DNA from: Bacteroidota bacterium
Lineage (GTDB): Bacteria; Bacteroidota; Bacteroidia; Chitinophagales; Saprospiraceae
Reading direction: 5' to 3'
Assembly (NCBI GenBank): GCA_030147525.1
Contig: JASBVF010000003.1
Span: forward strand, 310,001-374,000
Length of the DNA stretch: 64,000 bases
The notes under the pieces are model-generated. The model had not been told where the DNA came from, searched no databases, and saw only the letters and a list, made by a program, of their open reading frames with translations. A program made the translations under genes and the position numbers. Shown in pieces: positions 1 to 8,985 of this stretch (positions are counted from its first letter, which is position 1; every line of letters starts with the position of its first letter).

Positions 1-1069
1 TATTTCCGAATTTAATCCGATCTGTTACGTTGTGATTAGAATTGAGGCGGACCGAAAAGCGCTGGTAGCGACTATCTTCTTTCGAACCGACAATACCGTG
101 CTGGTCGAAATAACCAAAGGAGGCGTAGTAGTTACTGCGCTCATTACCAGCGGTGAGGCTCAATTCGTGATTCTGGATCGGGGCATCGTAGTTGAAAACA
201 GCATCCTGCCAGTCGGTACCTTCACCTAAAGATGCGGGGTCTTCGAACAGAATACTTTGCCCGGCAGCCGCAGATGCTTCGTTCATCAAAACTGCGTATT
301 CACGGGCATTTAATAAATTCAGTTTACGCCAGGGGTTTTGCGTACCGTAGTAGGTTGCGTAGTTCACTTCCATGGTACCGGCCTTGCCTGTTTTGGTTGT
401 AACAAGTACTACACCATTAGCAGCACGGGCTCCGTAGATCGCCGCTGAAGCTGCGTCTTTTAACACTTCGATAGATTCGATATCATTTTGGTTCAGGTAG
501 TCAATACCGCCTTCAATTGGCACACCGTCCACGATGTACAGCGGATTTGAATCACCAATTGTAGTTGTACCCCTGATACGTACTGTAGCGCCGGCGCCAG
601 GCTGACCACTACTTGAAGTTACCCTCACACCTGAGGTACGGCCTTGCAGAGATTGTTCCAGTCGAACGACCGGCATGTCTTCAAGGTCTGCTGCTTTAAC
701 TTTTGAGATGGAGCCGGTTACCACACTTTTTTTCTGGACGCCGTATCCGACTACAATGATCTCATCCAAAAGTGTGGAGCCACTTTCCAGTTTGATGTTT
801 ATTTCAGTGCGTCCGTCAACTGATATTTCCCGGTCCTGGTATCCGGTGTATGTTATCACCAATACCGCATCAGGGGTTTCGTAGGTTAATTCGTAGGAGC
901 CATCAATGTCGGTAATCGTGCCAGTGTTGGCACCTTTAATGGCAATAGTAGCGCCGATCAAAGGATCGCCGTTGGAGGCATCTGTTACAATACCTCGGAC
1001 CGTGTTTTGTGCCTGAATGGACGTGAAGGCAGCCAAAACAAGCATAAAAATGTTAAGTAAAGATTTCAT
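1..1069 (-). CDS. SusC/RagA-type TonB-linked outer membrane receptor, N-terminal part
   Basis: The frame is open from the ATG at 1067-1069 to the left edge, giving about 356 residues of a family that usually has about 1,000. Residues 1-20 are a signal peptide ending IQAQ. Residues 22-105 form a CarboxypepD_reg-like β-sandwich (VRGIVTDASNGDPLIGATI). It is followed by a TonB-box-like stretch (LDEIIVVGYG) and the plug domain with SusC hallmarks LQGRTSGVRV and VLKDAASAAIYGARAANGV. The β-barrel lies outside the window. By family knowledge it imports oligosaccharides or peptides across the outer membrane with a SusD lipoprotein. No SusD is visible here; one would be expected further left. The gene follows the T9SS carbohydrate-binding-like gene by 154 bp on the same strand. 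Confidence 0.95.
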   Translation of the reverse strand, partial: MKSLLNIFMLVLAAFTSIQAQNTVRGIVTDASNGDPLIGATIAIKGANTGTITDIDGSYELTYETPDAVLVITYTGYQDREISVDGRTEINIKLESGSTLLDEIIVVGYGVQKKSVVTGSISKVKAADLEDMPVVRLEQSLQGRTSGVRVTSSSGQPGAGATVRIRGTTTIGDSNPLYIVDGVPIEGGIDYLNQNDIESIEVLKDAASAAIYGARAANGVVLVTTKTGKAGTMEVNYATYYGTQNPWRKLNLLNAREYAVLMNEASAAAGQSILFEDPASLGEGTDWQDAVFNYDAPIQNHELSLTAGNERSNYYASFGYFDQHGIVGSKEDSRYQRFSVRLNSNHNVTDRIKFGN

Positions 1070-1093
1070 GATATTGACTTAAAGGAGAGAGGA

Positions 1094-1199
1094 GCAACAC
1101 GGGAAGATTCCCGTGTTGCCAATTGTTATGAATGAAACTTATTCGACTGCTTGTGTTAGTTGTGGCTCATCTTCATATAACAAAAAGACGAGCCGCAAC
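1094..1199 (-). promoter_or_regulatory. Two hairpins between the T9SS gene and the SusC gene
   Basis: The 154-bp gap holds a perfect 12-bp stem (1094-1105 with 1108-1119, 2-nt loop) and a 15-bp imperfect stem (1159-1173 with 1185-1199). Neither has a clear T-run on the minus strand. They may stabilise or partly terminate the message between the two genes, which is inferred from position only. Confidence 0.5.
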
Positions 1200-1223
1200 C
1201 AATACTGTTTTCGATGAAGAAAA

Positions 1224-3092
1224 TTATTGTTTCACAATTTTCTTGGTCGCCATACGATTACCGGCTTGCAGGTAAACGAGGTACATACCTGTTCCCAACT
1301 CGCTCAGGTTCAGGCGTTGCTCTGTTACGTCAGCTCCCAGTGTAAGTTCTTTTACCAGAGTTCCGGTAGTGTTGTAAAGGCGCAGCATTTTGTTTTCACG
1401 AAGGTCCTTGTTGAAATAAACCATGGTGAAATCGCTGGCCATCGTCGGAGAAATGGAGAAAAGGGAAGCATCGAATACCGGATTGTTTACGCCTGTAGTC
1501 AAACAGGAAGTACAGGTATTCCACTCGAAACAAACAGTCGCATCGCCACTCACTTCAAGTACCCGATTAACAAACTGGCCGGATGGATCGGTAACGGTAC
1601 ATGGTGCACCATCCATGAATTGCTCATCGACAGACCAGTTGTCCAGCTGGAATTTGTATTCGTAAGTATTAGGCTGCAGATTGATCGTTGTTTCCCAGAC
1701 ACCATCACCGTCAGCATCGGTAAGCGGATTGGCATCACCAGCCCAGCCGTTGAAGCTACCTGAAACATAGACAGTTGTAAATGTACCTGTGTAACCGCTC
1801 ATGTCGACCTGGAAGGTAACATCGCCTGACATGTTGCCACCGCATTCAGTGTCTGTGGTGCAAATTTCAAAACAGGTAGCAATGGTTGTATCCTGCATAA
1901 CCGGCGGGAAGGAGCGGTCGTTGAAGTTGTCAGGGTCAGCACAATCCTGGCCGGCAATATTTTCCTTGCAGGAATAATCCGGGCAAGCACCATTTGTGAA
2001 AGTATAAAACGAAGAGAAGCCTTTCTGGCGCTCAAAGGTAGCAGTCCAAACGCCGTCTCCATCGTCATCATTCAACGGAAAATCACCGGGATTGCCGAAG
2101 TTTCCACCACCGGCAATGTAAAGGCCTTCTGGAGAAACAGTGATGTGCGAAGATCCAAGCTCTATCGTGATGTTGACCGCATCGCCGCAGGCGTAACAGC
2201 TGTTGTAGCAGCGTACAGGCAGCGTAGCATCTCCTGAAACGACCAGCCTGCGATTGACAAACTGACCGGACGGGTCAACTATCACACAGGTTTCAAAACC
2301 ATTAAATTGTTCCTGTGCAGCCCAGTTATCCAAAGTGAACTTGTATTCGTGCGTTCCGGTAGGAACAGTGAGAGTCGTAGTCCAGATACCATCGCCGTCG
2401 CTGTCATCCAGCGGGTTGGCATCGCCTGACCATCCGTTGAAGGAGCCACTAACGTAAGCTGTGGTAAATGGTTCAGCATAACCATTCATATCAACAGAGA
2501 AAGTGATGTCACCTTCTGTTGCACCGCCGCCTCCTTTTGTTACGAGGTCATCCCAGTAGTACGTAACATCAGCTGTTGGAGAAACGCCAAAATTGAAGAA
2601 TAGCGTAACCACGTCGTAAACATGGCCGGTTGCCGGCGCATTCGGGGCCTCGATCGAAGGATTGACAGCATCCACACAAACTTCTGTCCAGGTGTTGGTT
2701 TCTGTAACATCTACCAGGTTCAACCAATTTGGCCCACCGGTAGAAGATCCTTCCAATTTGATACCCACATTACCAGCAACAGGAAACCAGACTTTGATAC
2801 AAACCTGGCTGTTCTGGATCATATCTGCCGGAACCTGAAGCGCCGGATTAGGGAATGCACCAGCCCAGGTTTGCGCTCCGGCAGGCTTCACGTGATCAGC
2901 TACCATGCTACTGGTATTAATGCCGGTAGGGTCCGGGTTCGCTATCACATTGTTTACGCTTCCATCCAGTGTACTGCCGAAATACTGGTAAGTAGTGGTT
3001 GTGGAAGGAGATTCAAAATCGAGAATGGTAGTTTGAGCAAAAAGCCCTGAGACGGTGAGAACCACCGCCAGAAGAAGTAAAACTTTTTTCAT
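1224..3092 (-). CDS. Secreted T9SS protein with starch-binding-like repeats
   Basis: This predicted secreted protein has 622 residues. The start at 3092 is chosen because MKKVLLLLAVVLTVSGLFAQ is a clean signal peptide preceded by AAAGG; an upstream in-frame ATG at 3134 would bury it. An N-terminal β-sandwich region (residues 20-190) resembles carbohydrate-binding modules. It is followed by two near-duplicate modules (YVSGSFNGWSGDANPL and YVSGSFNGWAGDANPL, each with DGDGxW and YEYKF/HEYKF) and a divergent one between them (YIAGGGNFGNPGDFPL). These look like the AMPK/glycogen-binding β-sandwich. The last 80 residues are a type A T9SS sorting domain ending KKIVKQ. No catalytic domain is visible, so it is probably a surface glycan-binding protein. 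It is first in the operon with the SusC gene. Confidence 0.85.
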   Translation of the reverse strand: MKKVLLLLAVVLTVSGLFAQTTILDFESPSTTTTYQYFGSTLDGSVNNVIANPDPTGINTSSMVADHVKPAGAQTWAGAFPNPALQVPADMIQNSQVCIKVWFPVAGNVGIKLEGSSTGGPNWLNLVDVTETNTWTEVCVDAVNPSIEAPNAPATGHVYDVVTLFFNFGVSPTADVTYYWDDLVTKGGGGATEGDITFSVDMNGYAEPFTTAYVSGSFNGWSGDANPLDDSDGDGIWTTTLTVPTGTHEYKFTLDNWAAQEQFNGFETCVIVDPSGQFVNRRLVVSGDATLPVRCYNSCYACGDAVNITIELGSSHITVSPEGLYIAGGGNFGNPGDFPLNDDDGDGVWTATFERQKGFSSFYTFTNGACPDYSCKENIAGQDCADPDNFNDRSFPPVMQDTTIATCFEICTTDTECGGNMSGDVTFQVDMSGYTGTFTTVYVSGSFNGWAGDANPLTDADGDGVWETTINLQPNTYEYKFQLDNWSVDEQFMDGAPCTVTDPSGQFVNRVLEVSGDATVCFEWNTCTSCLTTGVNNPVFDASLFSISPTMASDFTMVYFNKDLRENKMLRLYNTTGTLVKELTLGADVTEQRLNLSELGTGMYLVYLQAGNRMATKKIVKQ

Positions 3093-3295
3093 GTTTACCT
3101 TTTTTAGTGATGAAATGACATAGAAATTTTCCAAATAGCTTGTTGGGTACGGCAGAAATCTGTTGCAATCGTTTCGTCAAATAAGTGTATCGACTAATAC
3201 AAAAACCACTGCAATCGAAAATTTGCCAGGGACACACTCTACTTATTGCCCCCTTCTTCTTCACAATTTATTTTTGAAAATTTCTGTAATAAAAG

Positions 3296-3328
3296 CAAAT
3301 GTATCGAGAGGCACTACCAATGACCAAA
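3296..3328 (-). promoter_or_regulatory. Predicted Bacteroidota promoter of the SusC operon
   Basis: On the minus strand TACATTTG (3296-3303) matches the -7 consensus TAnnTTTG, with TTTG (3325-3328) 21 bp upstream as the -33 box. The predicted leader to the start at 3092 is about 200 nt, long for this window. The promoter lies in the 377-bp divergent region between this operon and the regulator gene. Confidence 0.6.
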
Positions 3329-3469
3329 TTCCATAGCACGACATAAACACCACACCAATATTCACCTTTATCAGATCACTACTACAGTTACAATTTTCCT
3401 ACACACTTCACTACGACATTACTACAACAATGTCCAACATTTACTTAGATTCGCTGTTGATAAAATTTC

Positions 3470-6424
3470 ATGCTATCCGATGAATTCCAAACCATGAGAA
3501 TTTTGCCTAAACCAATGCGAAGCTCCTTAATATTAAAGTCCGCTTTTCTTGCTGTAGCTGCGCTTCTGACAATCCTCCCGCGGTTGGACACATTTGCGCA
3601 AGATATTAACCTGGGGCGCCCTCCTACTCAAAACTTCCCTAAAAAGATTTATCGTGCAGGTACACAAAACTGGGATATTAAACAAGCTTCCAACGGCGTC
3701 ATGTTTTTTGCGAATAATGACGGATTGCTGGAGTTCGATGGCGTGCATTGGCGGTTAATGAAACTAAGCAACGGCACTATTGTCCGCTCTGTTGCAGTTG
3801 CCGAAGATGGCAAAATCTATGCTGGCGGGCAGGGGGAAATGGGATACTTCTACCCCGATCAGCAAGGAAGGCTTGTTTATCATTCTATTAAGCACCTGGT
3901 TCCGGGCGAGTATCACAACTTCGAAGACGTTTGGGATATCATCATGCATGAAGAAGGGATTTTTTTCAGAACGAATAACCAGCTGTTCAGGCTCAAGGAT
4001 GAGAAAGTAGATGCTTTGATCAGTAATCGCCCTTTAATTTTTGTTGGTGTTTTAAATAAAAGAATCCTGATACAGGATGCCGCTCTCAATTTGATGACCC
4101 TGCAAAACGGCCGTCTTGAATCAGTAGAACTTTCCGACCAACCTATCAAGTTCAGTATTACTTCCATTCTGCCACTTTCACCTGACACACAGCTCATTAC
4201 CACTTTTAAACATGGTGTATACCATTTTACCAAAAATAAGCTGGGAAAATGGGTTACTCCTCACGACGCACAGCTGGAAACCAGCAGGATCTACTGCGCT
4301 GCGCTCCTGAATGATGGTAAACTGGCATTGGGTACTTCGCTAAACGGCCTCTATATCCTCGACCGGCAAAGACGCATCCTGCAACACCTTAACAAGGAAA
4401 AAGACCTTCAAAACAATACCGTGCTGAGCGCTTTTACGGACCGTACCGGCAACCTTTGGCTTGGTCTTGACAACGGGATTGACTACGTTCAGATTAATTC
4501 ACCGTTTACCTCCATTTACCCCGATGGAAAGTTGCAAGGCACCGGATACACCGCCGCGATTCATAAGAACGAGATTTTTTTTGGCACCAACACCGGACTC
4601 TACTACACCGATTGGAAAGATTACTACCCCCCATCTGAACTTCAACATTTTAAAATGGTTTCGAACACCTCCGGACAAGTGTGGGGTCTTACCACCACGG
4701 GAGATGAACTTTTAGCTGGTTTGCATGACGGCCCTTTCACTATCACGGATGGCGCAGCCATATCTTTGGGCAAATTGCCCGGGACCTGGACTTTCCTTCA
4801 ACTGAGTGAAAGGTTGGCGCTTGCCGGCCATTACAACGGGCTCAGCCTATTCAAAAAAGTACAGGGCAAGTGGCGTTTTGACTCAAATCTTGAGGGTATC
4901 GCTGAGAGCTGCCGGATTCTTGTCAAAGACGAGGTGGGTAACATCTGGGTATCACATCCCTACCGGGGCGTGTACAAAGTCGAAATCGACACTTCGAAAC
5001 AGTCTGTCGAGGTTGAATTTTACAATTCATCGAACGGCCTGCCCTCCGACCTGAATAACTACGTTTACATTCTTGGTGGTAAACCTGTTTTTACGACGGA
5101 AAAAGGGATTTTTAATTTCAACCATACAACCGGGAACTTTGAGCCCAACGAAAATTTTAACCGTATTTTTGGAAAAAATGACCGGGTAAAATATTTACGA
5201 CAGGATGTCAAGGGCAACATCTGGTATGTTGCAGGAAACGAAACCGGCGTCCTGTGGGTAGAAAATAAGGCACTGGAAAAAGACGTAAGACGAATGCCGA
5301 TTCAGGATCTGTCCGGAAAATTAGTTGGCGGATTCGAGTTTATTCTCCCTGTAAACGAGGACAATGTATTTTTTGCAACCGAGCAAGGCTTCATTCACTT
5401 TAAACCTGAAAGGTATCTCTCCGACACCACAAAGCCGGCACTTGTACTCCACTCAGTCAGCCTGGAAAGCCGGCTGGACAGCATACTCTTTGGTGGATAT
5501 TTCCCAGGAGGGACAGACAGTCAGCCCATACAGCTGCCACACGATCTGAATGCACTCCGTTTTCAATATTGTGCTACCGACTACTCGGGAATTGAGTTCA
5601 TTAAATATGCCCACTACCTCGAAGGGTCGGAAAGCGATTGGTCAGCGTGGGACGAACAGACTTCACTGGTGTTCAACAATCTCAGACCCGGAAGTTACAA
5701 GCTGCACCTGAAGGCTGTCAATAAAAACGGCATTGAAAGTGAAACGATCACCTGGTCGTTTGAAATAGTAGCCCCCTGGTATGCCAATAAACTGGCCTTT
5801 ACTTTATATGCCCTTCTGATAGCAGGAGGCGTTGGAGCAGTTATGTTTTCGCAGCGACGCCGTTTTGAGAAGGAAAAGGCCCACCTGCAATCCACCCACC
5901 AGGAAAAGGTAGCAGAACACAAACTCCGAGTGCAGGAATCCGAAGCAGTCATTACCAACCTTCGCAACGAAAAGTTAAAAGCTGAAGTCGATCACAAAAA
6001 CCGGGAACTCGCCACCGCAACAATGCACCTCGTGCAAAAAAGTGAACTGATGACTACCGTCAGGCAGTCATTGGAAAAGCTAAGAGCTAAAACCAAGGAT
6101 CAGCCTGAGCTTTTCAATGAAATAAAAAGGCTGATAAAAGCCATTGAGCAGGATACAAGCCTGGACGAAGACTGGGAGCACTTTTCACAGTACTTTGACG
6201 AAGTCCACAGCGATTTTCTGAAAAGACTGGGTGAGCAATTTCCGCAACTAAGTCCTAACGACTTTAAACTTTGCGCCTACCTGCGCATGAATCTTTCATC
6301 CAAAGAAATCGCCTCGTTGATGAATATCTCGGTAAGAGGAGTGGAAGCCAGCCGTTACAGGTTGCGGAAACGCCTCGAACTGGCCACCGATGTAAATCTG
6401 ACAGAATTTTTGATGAGATTATAA
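3470..6424 (+). CDS. Membrane-bound propeller/Y_Y_Y sensor with LuxR-type HTH
   Basis: This is a one-protein transmembrane transcription regulator of up to 984 residues. A signal/anchor segment precedes residue 45 (in-frame starts at 3494 and 3515 give a cleaner signal peptide than 3470). Residues about 60-680 carry two-component-regulator propeller repeats (GNLWLGLDNGIDYVQ, GNIWVSHPYRGVYKV). Residues 690-765 are a Y_Y_Y β-sandwich, 770-793 a membrane helix, 800-895 a coiled coil, and 925-984 a helix-turn-helix (SSKEIASLMNISVRGVEASR). There is no histidine kinase domain. Such proteins are known to sense a periplasmic ligand and control neighbouring Sus-type genes; divergence from the SusC operon supports this. 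The ligand is unknown. Upstream, TAGATTCG (3446-3453) is a one-mismatch -7 box. Confidence 0.88.
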   Translation: MLSDEFQTMRILPKPMRSSLILKSAFLAVAALLTILPRLDTFAQDINLGRPPTQNFPKKIYRAGTQNWDIKQASNGVMFFANNDGLLEFDGVHWRLMKLSNGTIVRSVAVAEDGKIYAGGQGEMGYFYPDQQGRLVYHSIKHLVPGEYHNFEDVWDIIMHEEGIFFRTNNQLFRLKDEKVDALISNRPLIFVGVLNKRILIQDAALNLMTLQNGRLESVELSDQPIKFSITSILPLSPDTQLITTFKHGVYHFTKNKLGKWVTPHDAQLETSRIYCAALLNDGKLALGTSLNGLYILDRQRRILQHLNKEKDLQNNTVLSAFTDRTGNLWLGLDNGIDYVQINSPFTSIYPDGKLQGTGYTAAIHKNEIFFGTNTGLYYTDWKDYYPPSELQHFKMVSNTSGQVWGLTTTGDELLAGLHDGPFTITDGAAISLGKLPGTWTFLQLSERLALAGHYNGLSLFKKVQGKWRFDSNLEGIAESCRILVKDEVGNIWVSHPYRGVYKVEIDTSKQSVEVEFYNSSNGLPSDLNNYVYILGGKPVFTTEKGIFNFNHTTGNFEPNENFNRIFGKNDRVKYLRQDVKGNIWYVAGNETGVLWVENKALEKDVRRMPIQDLSGKLVGGFEFILPVNEDNVFFATEQGFIHFKPERYLSDTTKPALVLHSVSLESRLDSILFGGYFPGGTDSQPIQLPHDLNALRFQYCATDYSGIEFIKYAHYLEGSESDWSAWDEQTSLVFNNLRPGSYKLHLKAVNKNGIESETITWSFEIVAPWYANKLAFTLYALLIAGGVGAVMFSQRRRFEKEKAHLQSTHQEKVAEHKLRVQESEAVITNLRNEKLKAEVDHKNRELATATMHLVQKSELMTTVRQSLEKLRAKTKDQPELFNEIKRLIKAIEQDTSLDEDWEHFSQYFDEVHSDFLKRLGEQFPQLSPNDFKLCAYLRMNLSSKEIASLMNISVRGVEASRYRLRKRLELATDVNLTEFLMRL

Positions 6425-6430
6425 ACAGGG

Positions 6431-7612
6431 TTACTCCTGCATCTTGAGTTCGAATTTCCCGTTCAGAAACTCAATCTCGAGGTTCCGGCGGTATTTGAAC
6501 CAGCTGATGATTTCAGCACCCAGGAACTCCTTGCGCCAGCCGGTTTCAAGGGAAGTGTCGAAGTACTCCTTGTCATTTTTCATTTTTTTCAAAACACCCC
6601 GTGGCATGACTATATTGTTGGAAATACCTGCCTGCAAACACTTGTATCGAACCAGCAAATCAAGCATTTCCATCATGATATCCTGCTTTGGGTTTTCGCT
6701 GTTGTCACGAGGAATTTGTTTCAGCACCTCCTTCTCTTCTTCCGTTGCAGATTGGTTGTACATGTCGACGAATATCTGACCGTAGCGATTGATCATGTTG
6801 TCGGGCAAGCGTCGGTTGTGTTTCAGCGCATCAAGGCCTGAATGCACAGCACGGACGATAGCACTGATGTATTTTCCTGGCAGAATCATTTCTTTGGAGT
6901 GATCCTTCCGGCGGGCCTCTTCGGTTCGCCAGAGCAGAAAACGAACCAGAAACAGCTGTTCTTTTTTACGCAAACTTTTGATCAGATTGCTGTCGAGCGC
7001 TTCCTTGTAGGGGTCCTGCTCGTAGGATTCCGGACTTTCGAGTACTTTAAATTCTTCCCGGGCCCATTCGAGCCGATTGAGCTTGCGGAGTCTTTCTTCC
7101 AAATTGTACCACAAATCACGAAGATAAATCACATCAAAAAGTGCGTATCGCAGCTGTTTTTTATCGAAAGGCCGCTTCTCCCAATTGGTTACGGTGTAAC
7201 CCTTGCTCAAACGGACACCAAGCTCATTTTCGACCAGCTTTGAAAAGCCGACCGGGTATTTATAGCCTGCAAAACCTGCAGCAATCTGTGTGTCAAATGA
7301 GTTGCGGGGGATAATTCCGTAGTGTGTATTGAACAGTCGGTAGTCGTTATCGCCCGCATGAACTATTTTGAGGACCCGCTCATCGACGAGCAGGTCGATA
7401 ACGGGCTGTATGTCTTTGACTTTCAATGGGTCGATGAGGAAATTCCCATGCTCCGTTCCGACCTGAATCAGGCAGATGGTCGTCAAAAAGCGTTTTTCAC
7501 CGATAAACTCAGTGTCAAAACACATCCATTCAATGTTGCGGTTTATTTCAGCAAATTCCTGAAGAGCAGCGGAATCTTCGATCAGTTGGAATTGGGCAGT
7601 CTCTGCCTGCAT
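6431..7612 (-). CDS. rnd: Ribonuclease D
   Basis: A 3'-5' exoribonuclease of 393 residues, in the usual size range, trimming tRNA and other stable RNA 3' ends. The DEDDy exonuclease fold is at the N-terminus: motif I CFDTEFIGE, motif II HAGDNDYRLF and motif III YALFDVIYL with the Y-x3-D pattern. An HRDC region follows (LFLVRFLLWRTEEARRKD) and a second helical domain fills the C-terminus. The start at 7612 (MQAETAQF) is preferred over an in-frame ATG at 7636 because the extra eight residues are not part of the fold. It is convergent with the regulator gene, stops 6 bp apart. Confidence 0.92.
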   Translation of the reverse strand: MQAETAQFQLIEDSAALQEFAEINRNIEWMCFDTEFIGEKRFLTTICLIQVGTEHGNFLIDPLKVKDIQPVIDLLVDERVLKIVHAGDNDYRLFNTHYGIIPRNSFDTQIAAGFAGYKYPVGFSKLVENELGVRLSKGYTVTNWEKRPFDKKQLRYALFDVIYLRDLWYNLEERLRKLNRLEWAREEFKVLESPESYEQDPYKEALDSNLIKSLRKKEQLFLVRFLLWRTEEARRKDHSKEMILPGKYISAIVRAVHSGLDALKHNRRLPDNMINRYGQIFVDMYNQSATEEEKEVLKQIPRDNSENPKQDIMMEMLDLLVRYKCLQAGISNNIVMPRGVLKKMKNDKEYFDTSLETGWRKEFLGAEIISWFKYRRNLEIEFLNGKFELKMQE

Positions 7613-7845
7613 AATGTGACGTGGGTTTAGGTACAAAAATTCAATAAAAGTCCTTCCTGGGAAATGAAGTTGCGGCGAAGATAGAGAATGGAACTTCCGA
7701 AAAGAAATATTAAGAAAAATGTGAGGATAAAAATTCGGGAGAAATGAAAATTGGTATCATTTTCCAAAGATGATTTGTGTGAAATCTTAAGTTTGCGAAA
7801 TGCTGTTTGGGCTTTTTCCTGCTTTCACGTACAATGCTGAACAGC

Positions 7846-7853
7846 TATTTTTG
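7846..7853 (+). promoter_or_regulatory. Predicted -7 box of the SDR gene
   Basis: TATTTTTG fits TAnnTTTG and lies 22 bp before the ATG at 7876. It rules out the longer reading starting at 7807, which would begin upstream of the promoter. No good -33 box is seen. Confidence 0.45.
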
Positions 7854-7875
7854 TTTTGAAATTAAATATCAGCGT

Positions 7876-8784
7876 ATGAAAACTCTATTGATTACCGGTG
7901 CTTCCGGCTTCCTCGGCTGGAACGTTTGCAGCCACCCTCAGCGGGGTTGGCGGTTGATCGGCACCTATTGCCAAAACTCCACCGGAATTGTTCCCAAAAC
8001 GGAAAATCTTAAACTGGACCTGACCGACAAAGACAGCATCTGGCGTGCGCTCAAAGAGGTAAAACCCGATGCCGTTTTTCATCTTGCCGCATTTTCCAAC
8101 ATCAGCTTTTGTGAAAAACATCCGGAAGAAACCCACGCACTGAACGTAACTGCCACCGCTCATCTGGCTGAAATGTGCGCCGACCGGCACGTACGGCTGG
8201 TTTTCACTTCCAGCGAGCAGGTTTTTGACGGCTCGAAAGGCCTCTACCGGGAAGGCGATGAGCCGACGCCCCGGAATCAATACGGCAAACAAAAACTGGA
8301 AGCCGAAGAGCGTATCGCTGAAATCTACCCGGAAGCTGCCATTGCCCGCATTGCCGTGCTCTACGGGAAGTCGGGCGAAGTATCGAAAAGTTTCCTGCAA
8401 CAATGGCTGGAGTCCTGGCAGACCTTCCTGCCGGTGACGGCTTTTCACGATGAAATCCGCTCGTTCCTGAGCGCCCGTTCCGCTGTGGAAGGGCTGTTCA
8501 CCTTGCTGGAACAGGACGCCTGCGGCATTTTTAACCTGGCCGGCGAAGCGCCGTTGTCGAGGTATGAATTTGCCTTGCTGGCCAAGGAAATTTTCAACCT
8601 GACTACAGGGAGCATCATCCCGAAATCGCAACAGGAAGTTGAAATGGCCGCCTATCGCCCGCCTAATCTGACACTCGACACCCGCAAGATCAGCAGTGCA
8701 GGATTTCAGCCAAGGCACCCGGCAGGCGAGCTAAAAGACTTAGCTAATGAAATCATTCTTCCGCCTGGTTTTTCTGAAAACTGA
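7876..8784 (+). CDS. RmlD-like SDR sugar-nucleotide reductase
   Basis: An NAD(P)-dependent extended short-chain dehydrogenase of 302 residues. The Rossmann glycine motif is TGASGFLG at residues 7-14. It continues with DLTD, the HLAAFSNISFCE segment, SSEQVFDG in place of the usual SSDYVFDG, and the catalytic YGKQK (Y-x3-K). The C-terminal half has the FNLAGEAPLSRYEFA pattern of dTDP-4-dehydrorhamnose reductases. The start at 7876 puts the glycine motif at the normal distance from the N-terminus. It is more divergent than the rfbD gene at 58370, so its substrate is uncertain. It stands alone and is convergent with the photolyase gene. Confidence 0.8.
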   Translation: MKTLLITGASGFLGWNVCSHPQRGWRLIGTYCQNSTGIVPKTENLKLDLTDKDSIWRALKEVKPDAVFHLAAFSNISFCEKHPEETHALNVTATAHLAEMCADRHVRLVFTSSEQVFDGSKGLYREGDEPTPRNQYGKQKLEAEERIAEIYPEAAIARIAVLYGKSGEVSKSFLQQWLESWQTFLPVTAFHDEIRSFLSARSAVEGLFTLLEQDACGIFNLAGEAPLSRYEFALLAKEIFNLTTGSIIPKSQQEVEMAAYRPPNLTLDTRKISSAGFQPRHPAGELKDLANEIILPPGFSEN

Positions 8785-8887
8785 GACAGGGTAAAATGCT
8801 TACAGTCTGCGAATGGGAGCTCAGCGACAAGCCATTCGCTGACCGTCACGTCAGATAGACCACGGCCCTGCCGGCCAGTTTTTCATC

Positions 8888-8920
8888 AAAAAAAAAAGGC
8901 GTGGCAAAGCTGCCACACCT
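8888..8920 (-). terminator. Rho-independent terminator of the photolyase gene
   Basis: On the minus strand a 10-bp stem (8911-8920 with 8897-8906, one G-T wobble, 4-nt loop) is followed by nine T residues. It lies 65 bp past the photolyase stop. Confidence 0.8.
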
Positions 8921-8985
8921 CTCACTTCATTCATAAAAATTATCGATCTATTCTTTCCAAAAGTCCGGCTTAACGGCCTCGTAGG

